A stretch of DNA of 64,000 nucleotides from CALANV01 sp036381615 (GTDB taxonomy: Bacteria > Pseudomonadota > Alphaproteobacteria > CACIAM-22H2), in NCBI GenBank assembly GCA_036381615.1, contig DASVCL010000014.1:11295-75294 (forward strand), in the 5' to 3' direction. The translations under genes were made by a program, and so were the position numbers. Of the stretch, positions 16,392 through 24,053 are shown piece after piece. The notes under the pieces are model-generated. The model did no database searches, was not told the DNA's origin, and saw only the letters and a list, made by a program, of their open reading frames with translations. Every line of letters starts with the position of its first letter. Positions within the stretch are counted from its first letter, which is position 1.

Positions 16392-17506
16392 GCCATCAGC
16401 CTCCGGCGAACGAGCTCCTCCGCCGCGCGCTCCGTTTGGTCTTCGGCCTGCTGCGTGTTCAGCCAGTCCACGAGCTCGCTCAGGCCCTGGTCGAAACTCA
16501 CCTGCGGTTCGAAGCCCAGCACCTCGCGCGCAAGCGAAATATCGGCAAAACAATGTCGAATGTCGCCCACGCGATAGCGTCGGGTTATCTCCGGGGCGAG
16601 TTCCGGCCGCCCCATGACGGCGGCCAGCCGCCGTGCGACCTCCTCGATGGTGAAGCTTTCGCCGCTGCCGACGTTCACCACACGACGGTCAGCGTGCGGC
16701 GACTCCAGGGCGAGGCGGCAGGCCCGCGCGACGTCGCGGACATGGACGAAATCGCGGCGCTGTCGGCCGTCCTCGAAGACCAGGGGGCGGCGCCCGTTGA
16801 GCAGACGCGACGCGAAGATCGCGAGGACGCCGGTATATGGATTGGAAAGCGCCTGACGGGTGCCATAGACGTTGAAGAAGCGGAGCGCCACGGCCGGAAT
16901 CCGATAGGCGCCGCCGATCAGCAGGCACATGCGCTCCTGAACGTATTTCGACAAGGCGTAGACCGACGCCAGATCGGGCCGCTTGCTCTCGGGTGTCGGC
17001 ACGGGTACGAGCTCCCGCCCGGACGAGTCGAACAGATCCCAGCGGCCTTGAGTCACCTCAGCAGTCGACCGCAAGCCGGTCTCGACCAGCGTGCCGTCGG
17101 CGCGTCGGTACAAACCTTCGCCATAGATGCTCATGGACGAGGCGACAACCAGACGTTCGACGGGACGATCGATCAGCGCCTGCAGGAGGACGGCGGTCCC
17201 GAGGTCGTTGACGGCGACGTAGTCGGTCACCTGATACATGCTCTGTCCGACCCCGACCATCGCAGCAAGATGGAAGACGGCGTCGACGTCGGCGAGCGCG
17301 CGCTGCATCTGTGCGGGATCGCGGACGTCGCCGTGAACGAGTTCGACGGCGCGCGGCAGATAATCGGGCCAAGCGCCGTGCCGGCCGTGCACCTGCGGAA
17401 TCAGGTTATCGAAAATTCTGACGTCATATCCGTTGGCGATGAGTTCGTCTGCGAGATGTGAGCCAATGAAGCCAGCGCCGCCGATGATCAATACGGTTCT
17501 GATCAT
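16388..17506 (-). CDS. NAD-dependent sugar epimerase/dehydratase, first gene of the glycan operon
   Basis: A 372-residue extended SDR: cofactor loop IGGAGFIGSHLADEL at about 8-22, HLAAMVGVGQSMY, the catalytic S-x-Y-x3-K group (SVYALSKYVQERM) and FFNVYGTRQALSNPYTGV. It is close to the UDP-glucose 4-epimerase and GDP-mannose dehydratase families. It opens the leftward seven-gene run, whose genes all touch or overlap. The ATG at 17506 starts the Rossmann strand at once; the frame open to 17638 contains direct repeats and reads as unstructured. The substrate is not determined. Confidence 0.88.
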   Translation of the reverse strand: MIRTVLIIGGAGFIGSHLADELIANGYDVRIFDNLIPQVHGRHGAWPDYLPRAVELVHGDVRDPAQMQRALADVDAVFHLAAMVGVGQSMYQVTDYVAVNDLGTAVLLQALIDRPVERLVVASSMSIYGEGLYRRADGTLVETGLRSTAEVTQGRWDLFDSSGRELVPVPTPESKRPDLASVYALSKYVQERMCLLIGGAYRIPAVALRFFNVYGTRQALSNPYTGVLAIFASRLLNGRRPLVFEDGRQRRDFVHVRDVARACRLALESPHADRRVVNVGSGESFTIEEVARRLAAVMGRPELAPEITRRYRVGDIRHCFADISLAREVLGFEPQVSFDQGLSELVDWLNTQQAEDQTERAAEELVRRRLMA

Positions 17507-17520
17507 AATTGCGTCGGATG

Positions 17521-17546
17521 TTCGGACGGTGGGAGTTCGGACGGTG
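17521..17546. repeat. Two direct repeats TTCGGACGGTG, 15-base period
   Basis: TTCGGACGGTG occurs at 17521-17531 and 17536-17546, in front of the first gene of the glycan operon. Direct repeats with 15-base spacing so near a start codon could be tandem activator or repressor sites. There is no known regulator gene next to them. Confidence 0.45.
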
Positions 17547-17813
17547 AGGACGCTGGGAAAACGCAGCCATATCCGGGTTGTTCCGTTCACGGACGGCAAC
17601 GGCGCACGGCGACGATTGCGACGGACATGCATCGACAACTGTCAGATGCGAGTCCTTGGACATTCCCGTAATACGTTCGGCGCTGCGCGAGACCGTTGAG
17701 GTAAGTCATCGGCGCGGACCACTTCGCCCGCGTTTCAAATCGTTGCCGGCTACGCTGGTGTCGGTTCGAAAAACGATCCGAGCGGGATCGTGCGGCGGAC
17801 GACGCCGTTTCGA

Positions 17814-17839
17814 GGAACAATTTCGATTACGGCACGGTT
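17814..17839 (+). promoter_or_regulatory. EcfG-type (general stress response) promoter
   Basis: GGAAC (17814-17818) is followed after 18 bases by GTT (17837-17839). This matches the GGAAC-N18/19-GTT promoter of the alphaproteobacterial general-stress sigma factor EcfG. It lies 35 bases before the ATG of the membrane protein and near the trehalose genes, which are stress-related in this class. Transcription by EcfG is inference from the motif. Confidence 0.6.
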
Positions 17840-17874
17840 CGTATCCGAGCTAAAGCTTTTGAGGAGTCGTCGTC

Positions 17875-18762
17875 ATGGTTCGGGCAACCACGTACGAGAG
17901 TTCCGGGGCCGCGACCACGGTCGTCACACCTTCGCTGGCGACGCGCGTGCGAATGATCTCGTGGGGTGCCGTATTCGCCGGAGTCGTGATCTCTCTCATC
18001 ACGCAGTTCCTGCTCAGCATGCTCGGCGTCGGGATCGGCGTCAGCACGATCGACCCGGCGACCGCAGGCACGCCGGAGGCGGGAACGTTCTCGATCGCCG
18101 GTGCGATATGGTGGACCGTGTCCGGGATCATCTCCGCCTTCGTCGGCGGCTGGGTGGCCGCACGTCTGTCTGGTGTGCCGATTGCGACGTCGGCGTCACT
18201 CCATGGTCTGGTCACCTGGGCGACGACGATGCTCGTCGTGTTCTATCTGCTGACGAGTGCTGCCGGCGCATTGATCGGTGGCGCATTCGGCGTAATGAGC
18301 AACGTGATGTCGGGCCTGGGGCAGACGGCGCAGGCCGTCGTGCCGCAGCTGGCCGACGCCACGCAGGGCCCCTTGGCCGAGCTCCGGCAGGAGATCGAAG
18401 GCGTCATCCGCGGCACCGATCAGGCGCAGCAGGCCGAGTCACTGACGACAACCACGCGCGTGGTAACGGCAGACGATCTCTCGCCTGCCGAACGGGATCA
18501 GGCCGCGGGCGCGCTCGCACAGCAGGCCGGCATTTCGCAGGATGAGGCGCGCAACCGCATCGACCAGTGGCGCGAGACCTATCGCCGCAATGCCGAGCAG
18601 CTGCAGCAGCAGGCTCGCCAGACGGCAGAGATGACGGCGCGTGTCGTTTCCAGGGCGGCGATCTACGGGTTCATCGCACTGGTCCTGGGCGCCATCGCGG
18701 GCACCTTGGGCGGGCGCGCCGGACGGCCGGAGGAGCAGGAATTGGCGACTCCTGCCGACTGA
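17875..18762 (+). CDS. Conserved membrane protein of unknown function, probable stress protein
   Basis: A 295-residue protein with three hydrophobic segments in the N-terminal half (about 28-55, 73-98 and 107-137), a long soluble glutamine- and alanine-rich helical part (about 145-260, with repeated AQQ/EQLQQQARQ), and one more membrane helix at the end (about 262-282, with glycine zipper GAIAGTLGGRAG). A GGAG ribosome site precedes the ATG. The family is common in alphaproteobacteria but I know of no defined function. The upstream EcfG-type promoter suggests expression in stationary phase or under stress. Confidence 0.8.
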   Translation: MVRATTYESSGAATTVVTPSLATRVRMISWGAVFAGVVISLITQFLLSMLGVGIGVSTIDPATAGTPEAGTFSIAGAIWWTVSGIISAFVGGWVAARLSGVPIATSASLHGLVTWATTMLVVFYLLTSAAGALIGGAFGVMSNVMSGLGQTAQAVVPQLADATQGPLAELRQEIEGVIRGTDQAQQAESLTTTTRVVTADDLSPAERDQAAGALAQQAGISQDEARNRIDQWRETYRRNAEQLQQQARQTAEMTARVVSRAAIYGFIALVLGAIAGTLGGRAGRPEEQELATPAD

Positions 18763-18810
18763 CCGTATTCCGACGACGGCACGCCATCGTTCGCCAGCCT
18801 GAAAGGCGGC

Positions 18811-18837
18811 GGCCGGGCACCGGGCCGGTGCCCGGCC
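18811..18837. terminator. Bidirectional hairpin between convergent genes
   Basis: GGCCGGGCACCGG (18811-18823) and CCGGTGCCCGGCC (18825-18837) are perfect 13-bp arms around a single base. The sequence lies midway between the membrane protein stop and the convergent MlaC-like gene stop. No T tract is present, so the strength of termination is uncertain. Confidence 0.6.
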
Positions 18838-18860
18838 GCGGCATCCATGACGGGGCAGGG

Positions 18861-19457
18861 CTACTGCGATGCCTTCGCGCGCAAGGTACGTATCAGCCCG
18901 TCCATGCCCTCGCGCTGCACGACCGACGTAAAGTCGGAACGCTGCGTCACCAGCAGGCTGACACCCTCGATGATGATATCGACGATCCGCATTCCGTTAT
19001 CAGTCTGGCGGACCCGCCATTCATAGTTCAGTGGCGCCGAGTTTCCGCGCAAGATCTCGGTTCGGGCGAGATAATCACCGTCGCCGAGATCGCGCACGTT
19101 CGTAATGTTGAAACCGCTCACCGTCTCGTCGGCGAGCCGGCGGGCGTATGACCGCGTGACGAAATCGGTGAATGCCGCCAGGAATTCCTTTCGCTGCTGC
19201 GCGCTTGCCGTGTTCCAGTAACGGCCGAGTATGAACCGGCCGATTGCCTCGAAATCGAAGCCACGCCGGAAAACCTCCTCGAGGCGCTCGGCCTTCGCCG
19301 ATGCAGGCTGCTCCGACTGAAGAATGCCGATGGCCTCGTTGCCCAGCTCGTCGATGAATGCCCGCGCCGCCTGAGGCGACGCGTCGGCAGAGCCAGGAAA
19401 GAGGCCTGCGGTCGATGCGGCGGCGAGGAAGGCAAGGAAGGAGCGTCTGCTCTGCAT
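18861..19457 (-). CDS. MlaC/Ttg2D-family periplasmic lipid-binding protein
   Basis: A 198-residue exported protein with a twin-arginine-like signal (SRRSFLAFLAAASTAG) and the MlaC pattern: ALARAF-type helix ARAFIDELGNEAIGIL, FDFEAIGRFILGRYW, FLAAFTDFVTRSYARRL and YEWRVRQTDNGMRIVDIIIEGVSLLVTQRSDF. MlaC proteins shuttle phospholipids between outer and inner membranes; a hopanoid-associated relative (HpnM) belongs to the same family. No Mla ABC transporter genes are adjacent. The start MQSRRS at 19457 is chosen because it begins the signal peptide. It follows otsA in the same direction. Confidence 0.82.
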   Translation of the reverse strand: MQSRRSFLAFLAAASTAGLFPGSADASPQAARAFIDELGNEAIGILQSEQPASAKAERLEEVFRRGFDFEAIGRFILGRYWNTASAQQRKEFLAAFTDFVTRSYARRLADETVSGFNITNVRDLGDGDYLARTEILRGNSAPLNYEWRVRQTDNGMRIVDIIIEGVSLLVTQRSDFTSVVQREGMDGLIRTLRAKASQ

Positions 19458-19479
19458 GCGGTATTCTCTCGGTCGACAG

Positions 19480-20916
19480 CTAAGTGGCAGGCAATGGTTC
19501 GGCGGGTGCTTTCGCTTCGACATGTTCGACCGCTCCACCGTCGCGCAGCGGGATGCCGGCAAGGGCCGCGAGGAAGTCTTCGCGCCAGGTCGCGATCGTG
19601 TTCCGGCGGATTACATCCATCAACCGGCGCCAGCGGTCGAGGCGCTCGTCGAGCGGCATCACCAGGGCCGCGTGCAGCGCGTCGGCCATGCCGGAGGGAT
19701 CAAACGGATTGACGATGATGGCGCTGGTGAGCTCGCGCGCCGCACCGGCAAACCGCGACAGGACGAGCACGCCCGGGTCCTGCGGATCCTGTGCGGCGAC
19801 GTATTCCTTCGCGACCAGGTTCATGCCGTCGCGCAGCGGGCTGACGAAGCCGACGCGGCTGACCCGGTAGAAGCCGGCAAGGGTCTGACGTGACATCGGC
19901 TTGTTCAGGTAGCGGATCGGCACCCAGTCGAACTCGGCGAAACGCCCGTTGATCCGACCGGCCATCGCCTCGAGCTCGCGTCGAAGGCTGCGGTACTGCG
20001 CGATCTCGCCGCGGGAGTGCGGCGCAATCTGAAGAAAGGTGACGCGCGCATGATGCTCGCGCCAGCGCGTGAGCAGATCCTGAAATGCGGCGAAACGGTT
20101 GGGCAGGCCCTTGCTGTAGTCGAGGCGGTCGACGCCGATGATGAGCTGACGGCCGGCAAGACTGTCGCGCAGGCGCTGCGTATCCGGCGCGTTCGCCGCC
20201 GCTTCGGCCAGGGCTGCGAAATCCGCGGTATCGATGCCGATCGGAAAAGCGGCGACGCGCGTGCGACGACCAAACGCCTCGATGCCGTCGCTCGTGATCC
20301 GGCCGCCGACCTCGTGACTTATGTAGTCGAGAAGCGCGCGGACATCGTTGGCCGTCTGGAAGCCGACGAGATCGTAGGCGCAAAGAGATTCGACGAGAAC
20401 CTCGTGCCCGGGGAGCGCGGTCAGAACCTCGGTGGTCGGGAAGGGCGTGTGAAGAAAGAAGCCGATGCGGTTACCGACGCCGAGACGCCGAAGCTCGGCA
20501 GCGAGCGGAATGAGGTGATAATCATGTACCCAGATCAGATCGTCGGGCCGGAGCAGCTTCGCAAGCGTCGCGGCGAGCTGCGCATTCACCTTCAGATAGA
20601 CGTTGAAGTCGGCACGCTGGAAATCGAGCAGGCCGAGCCGGTAATGGAACAGCGGCCACAGCGAGCTATTGGCATAACCCAGATAGTAGGCCCGATGATC
20701 CTCGGCGCTGAGATCGACCGTCGCAAAGGTAATGCGTCCGACCGTTTGCAGATGCGGCTTCCACGTCGGTTCCTCGACGATGTCGCCGCTCCACCCGAAC
20801 CAGATTCCGCCATGGTGGCGCAAGGCATCACGAATCGCCACGGCGAGCCCGCCCGCCCGCGAGATCCGCTCGCGCGGGGAACTGACGCGGTTCGATACGA
20901 CGACCAGGCGACTCAC
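19480..20916 (-). CDS. otsA: Alpha,alpha-trehalose-phosphate synthase (UDP-forming)
   Basis: Makes trehalose 6-phosphate from UDP-glucose and glucose 6-phosphate. The 478-residue GT20 protein starts MSRLVVVSNRVSSPRE and has all core motifs: GGLAVAIRDAL, FHYRLGLLDF, VHDYHLIPLA, FFLHTPFPTTEVL, GVDRLDYSKGLPNR and SPLRDGMNLVAKEYVAAQ. The donor-binding DRLDYSKG and acceptor arginine region are intact. otsB lies 190 bases upstream in the same direction. Trehalose is a compatible solute and stress protectant, matching the nearby EcfG-type promoter, although no such promoter was found directly before this gene. Confidence 0.97.
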   Translation of the reverse strand: MSRLVVVSNRVSSPRERISRAGGLAVAIRDALRHHGGIWFGWSGDIVEEPTWKPHLQTVGRITFATVDLSAEDHRAYYLGYANSSLWPLFHYRLGLLDFQRADFNVYLKVNAQLAATLAKLLRPDDLIWVHDYHLIPLAAELRRLGVGNRIGFFLHTPFPTTEVLTALPGHEVLVESLCAYDLVGFQTANDVRALLDYISHEVGGRITSDGIEAFGRRTRVAAFPIGIDTADFAALAEAAANAPDTQRLRDSLAGRQLIIGVDRLDYSKGLPNRFAAFQDLLTRWREHHARVTFLQIAPHSRGEIAQYRSLRRELEAMAGRINGRFAEFDWVPIRYLNKPMSRQTLAGFYRVSRVGFVSPLRDGMNLVAKEYVAAQDPQDPGVLVLSRFAGAARELTSAIIVNPFDPSGMADALHAALVMPLDERLDRWRRLMDVIRRNTIATWREDFLAALAGIPLRDGGAVEHVEAKAPAEPLPAT

Positions 20917-21106
20917 GGACGTTGCTCCGTCAGATGCAGCAACAACCTAGCATGTTCGGATCGCGCATCGGATCACTTTATCACGCGCGAATGATGGTGC
21001 GAAAGGTAACAGAGACAAGCTTCTGATCGGCGCGATTGCGGGCCGGTTCGTCTGCAGATCGTCGCCGGTATCGGCGACGGCCGCGCACTTCGCCTCGCGA
21101 CTCCGG

Positions 21107-21901
21107 CTATCCCTTTGAGGCAGCATCGCCGATCCGCGGCGCCATGCGTTCGGCGATCTGCCGCAGCCACGCACGGACCTGCGCCGGCGAATCGAGGTGC
21201 GCATCGGCATTGTCGGGCGGCGGCGTGCCGACGCGCACCGCATTTCCGCCCATCTGGCGGACGGCCGCGAATCCGTACTCGTCGGTGACATCGTCGCCGA
21301 GGAACACCGGCTTCCGGTTCGCGAACGGCGGCCGAAGCATCAGCTGCGCGATGGCGCGTCCCTTGTTCACGCCGTGGGGCTTGATCTCGTACACCATCTT
21401 GCCCGGCATGACCGCGAGCTGATCGGCATAGGGAGAGACGGCCGCATCGATGGCGCGCCGCAGATCGTCGGCCACGTGCGGAACCTGCCGATAATGCATC
21501 GCGATTGTGCTGTCCTTGAACTCGGGAACGACGCCGACCATGCGGCGCGTCATTTCCATCATCGCGGGACGCAGCAGGTGGAGTATCGTCGGCGGCTGCA
21601 AACGCTCGATCGGACCGTCAGGCGTCGCACGCAGCTCGAACCCGTGTTCGCCCGACGCCGGCAGGCGCAGTGGCTTGAACAGCTGATCGATCTGCGCGAT
21701 CGGGCGGCCCGATACCAGGGCGAGCGCGCCGTCGAGGGCGCCGTGAAGCGCGCGCAACGTATCGCGGAGCTCCGGCGGGACGACAACGGCCTCGGGCACC
21801 GGCGCGATGTCGAGGAGCGTACCGTCGATATCCAGGAAAAGTGCGATCCTGCTGCCCGGTCCGATGGCAACGGGCTCGACGAAGTCCTGCATTTCCCGCA
21901 T
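21107..21901 (-). CDS. otsB: Trehalose-6-phosphate phosphatase
   Basis: Removes phosphate from trehalose 6-phosphate, completing trehalose synthesis. The 264-residue HAD protein has the nucleophile motif D24-I-D26-G-T, the second motif LVSGRP, the T6P-specific GEHG and EIKPHGVNKGRA segments and the metal motif FLGDDVTDEYGF. The ATG at 21901 is used; a second methionine at residue 4 is an alternative. It faces the diiron protein gene across a short control region and precedes otsA. Confidence 0.95.
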   Translation of the reverse strand: MREMQDFVEPVAIGPGSRIALFLDIDGTLLDIAPVPEAVVVPPELRDTLRALHGALDGALALVSGRPIAQIDQLFKPLRLPASGEHGFELRATPDGPIERLQPPTILHLLRPAMMEMTRRMVGVVPEFKDSTIAMHYRQVPHVADDLRRAIDAAVSPYADQLAVMPGKMVYEIKPHGVNKGRAIAQLMLRPPFANRKPVFLGDDVTDEYGFAAVRQMGGNAVRVGTPPPDNADAHLDSPAQVRAWLRQIAERMAPRIGDAASKG

Positions 21902-22024
21902 GGGGAGAACCTACACGGCGGTCTTGGATCGCGACAACCGTCGCGTGGCGCAGAACGCCGCGCACGGGGTACCGGATCCTGGACCGGACGGAACGGTCAC
22001 GCTCGAAGGGACTTGAAATTCGTC

Positions 22025-22056
22025 GACCGATCGGTCAATTTACTGACCGATCGGTC
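22025..22056 (+). promoter_or_regulatory. Tandem TetR-type palindromes GACCGATCGGTC
   Basis: Two identical perfect 12-bp palindromes GACCGATCGGTC lie at 22025-22036 and 22045-22056, 20 bases centre to centre, about 40 bases before the diiron gene. A further palindrome TCGATTAATCGA (22055-22066) and a degenerate copy (22065-22077) follow. Two turns of DNA between sites suit a pair of dimers. The TetR regulator encoded two genes downstream is the natural candidate to bind here; that link is inferred. Confidence 0.7.
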
Positions 22057-22095
22057 GATTAATCGACCGGACCGTTCAATGACGAGGAGACCCCG

Positions 22096-23190
22096 ATGGC
22101 CGCGGAACTCACCGGTGCCGCCAAGCAGCTCGCCGACAAGATACAGGCGCCGCCCTCCCAACCGACCGAGGCACCCGATCCGATCAAGATCCTTTACGGC
22201 ACGCGCAATCCGCCGCCCTTCACGGAAGGCAACATCTTTCCGATCGAGTGGCGCGTCGAGACGCCGAAAATGTTGCAGATCTACGACGGCGCGCGCGATC
22301 CAGGCTGGGCGCCGAACCGGCTGCCATGGGATACGCTCGACGCGAACGCCTTCACCCTGGATCAGCGCTATGCGCTGGCGTACTGGTGGTCTCTGCTGTC
22401 CGTGTTCGACTCGTCCGGTCCGGCCGTGTTTGCCCGCGCCATGATCCATACCTACGAGGCGCACGAGGAGGACCCCGTCCGGAAGTGCTTCTTTTCGGTG
22501 ACGCGCGACGAGGTGAACCACGAGGAGATCTGTCAGCGCGCGATCCAGGCGCTGACGCCGAACGGGCCGCTCGGCTACGAGCCGGAGACGCCGCTGGGCA
22601 AGCTCGCCCGCAACAATGTGCTTTGGTACTACCACAACGGCGGCCGCTATTGGGAAGGCTACAAGAAGGCCGTCGGCAAGTATCCGCTCGCCATCCTGTT
22701 CACGTCGTTCCTGATGGGCGAGGTTGCATCGGCGACGCTGTTCCACGGCATGTATCAGCGTACGACCATTCCCGTGTTCAAGGAGGCATTCAAGAACGTC
22801 GGGAAGGATGAGGCGCGGCACATGGGCATCTGTCTCGCCATTCTCGAGCGGCTTCTGCCGAAGCTGACCAGCGAGATGCGCGAGCAGATCACGAAACAGC
22901 TACGGGCCGGCTACGTGTTCCTGTCCGGCATCCTGTATGAGCCGCCCGAGCAGTTCTGGGAGCTGCCCGAGACGTGGCGCCCCGCGCATCGCCTGCTCGA
23001 GGATGTCGCCCGTGATGCCGGGCTCGGCATCCTGACGCTCGAGGAGCGCCGCGAGAACTGGCGTGCCGCGGTTCTCAAGATGAAGGGGCTGCTCGAACCC
23101 TATGGCGTTGCGTTCCCGGCGATTCCGGAGATCGGGATCGACGGGCAGACGGTCGCATTCGATCCGGCGGACATCATTCCGGTGTTTTAG
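22096..23190 (+). CDS. Ferritin-like diiron protein, probable oxygenase component
   Basis: A 364-residue protein with a carboxylate-bridged diiron pattern: E121 or E124/E125, E139-x2-H142 (DEVNHEE), E209 and E239-x2-H242 (DEARHMG). Two E-x2-H motifs about 100 residues apart are typical of ribonucleotide-reductase-R2-like oxygenases, including AurF-type N-oxygenases. The start has a GGAG ribosome site. It is followed at once by a TetR gene, and a convergent 2Fe-2S/FAD reductase could supply electrons. The substrate is unknown; hydroxylation or N-oxidation of a small aromatic or lipid are possibilities. Not a storage ferritin, judging by length and motif spacing. Confidence 0.75.
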   Translation: MAAELTGAAKQLADKIQAPPSQPTEAPDPIKILYGTRNPPPFTEGNIFPIEWRVETPKMLQIYDGARDPGWAPNRLPWDTLDANAFTLDQRYALAYWWSLLSVFDSSGPAVFARAMIHTYEAHEEDPVRKCFFSVTRDEVNHEEICQRAIQALTPNGPLGYEPETPLGKLARNNVLWYYHNGGRYWEGYKKAVGKYPLAILFTSFLMGEVASATLFHGMYQRTTIPVFKEAFKNVGKDEARHMGICLAILERLLPKLTSEMREQITKQLRAGYVFLSGILYEPPEQFWELPETWRPAHRLLEDVARDAGLGILTLEERRENWRAAVLKMKGLLEPYGVAFPAIPEIGIDGQTVAFDPADIIPVF

Positions 23191-23204
23191 CCGGCCAGAG
23201 CGGC

Positions 23205-24053
23205 ATGGCACGCCCCCAGGCCGAGGATTACGCGGCGAAGCAGCAGATCATCCGCGATCGTGCCGCGGAGCTCTTCGCCGCGCGCGGCTTCGCGGCCACA
23301 TCGATCAGCGACATCGCAGCGGCGTGCAACTGCGCGAAGTCGCTGATCTATCATTATTTCAGCTCGAAGGAGGACATTCTCTTCGACCTGCTCAAGGCGC
23401 ATGTCGAGGCGCTGCACGGCGCGGCGCGCGCGGCGCTCGGCCAGGAGAAAGATCCCGAGACGCGCTTTCGTGCGTTCGTCCGCGCATTGCTCGAACTTTA
23501 TGCGCATGCCCGGGCGAAGCACATCCTGCTGCTGAACGAGCTCGACAACCTGCCGCCGTCCCGCAAGGGATCGATCGTCGCGCTGGAGCGGCAGCTCATC
23601 GAGCTTGCGGCGGATCTGTTCGAAGGACTGGCGCCGCGGCTCGGCAAGGAAAGGATGCTACGCATCCCGATCGCGATGAGCTTTTACGGGATCATCAACT
23701 GGACATACACATGGTATCGGCCCGGCGGACCGCTCTCGCCGCGTCGCTTCGCGGATCTGGCGGCGGACCTGTTCCTGCGCGGGATGCCGACGGCGATCGA
23801 ACGCTTTACGGCTCAGCCTGACGGCGACATGGCCGAGGCGGCGCGCGGCAGGAACGAATCCGTCACGATGCGATCCGAGGCCGCATTCGATGCCACGGCC
23901 GCCGCGACGCAGTCATCGACGAAAGCGGGCGAGCCGGCGACCAGCACCACGTACTCGGACAAGTCGCGAGCTTCGCGCGTGAGGAGCAAGGGAATGCGTC
24001 CGCGCAGCCAGGGCGGCGGTGCGGCGTCGTCCCGCGTCAGGGTGACGCGGTAA
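23205..24053 (+). CDS. TetR-family regulator with an unusual C-terminal extension
   Basis: The N-terminal helix-turn-helix is clear (AAELFAARGFAATSISDIAAACNCAKSLIYHYFSSKEDIL, about 19-57), followed by a helical ligand domain resembling the KstR2-type C-terminus. TetR domains of this kind end near residue 205. Here the frame has no stop there and continues for about 77 residues of serine, arginine and alanine-rich sequence that is antisense to the reductase gene. The total of 282 residues is long for the family. It lies 14 bases after the diiron gene, and likely controls it through the tandem palindromes upstream. Confidence 0.82.
   Translation: MARPQAEDYAAKQQIIRDRAAELFAARGFAATSISDIAAACNCAKSLIYHYFSSKEDILFDLLKAHVEALHGAARAALGQEKDPETRFRAFVRALLELYAHARAKHILLLNELDNLPPSRKGSIVALERQLIELAADLFEGLAPRLGKERMLRIPIAMSFYGIINWTYTWYRPGGPLSPRRFADLAADLFLRGMPTAIERFTAQPDGDMAEAARGRNESVTMRSEAAFDATAAATQSSTKAGEPATSTTYSDKSRASRVRSKGMRPRSQGGGAASSRVRVTR

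Larger units (their letters stand above)
17507..17874. other. Divergent intergenic region, regulatory; no gene seen
   Basis: A 368-base gap between the leftward glycan operon and the rightward membrane protein. It holds two direct repeats close to the glycan operon and an EcfG-type promoter close to the membrane protein, both listed separately. Short frames on both strands are arginine-rich and without ribosome sites, so none is called. No vegetative promoter could be fixed for the glycan operon. Confidence 0.6.

Noticed and set aside
17587..17853. Short frames in the glycan/stress intergenic region
   Set aside because: Arginine-rich, no ribosome sites, and they cover the direct repeats and the EcfG-type promoter.
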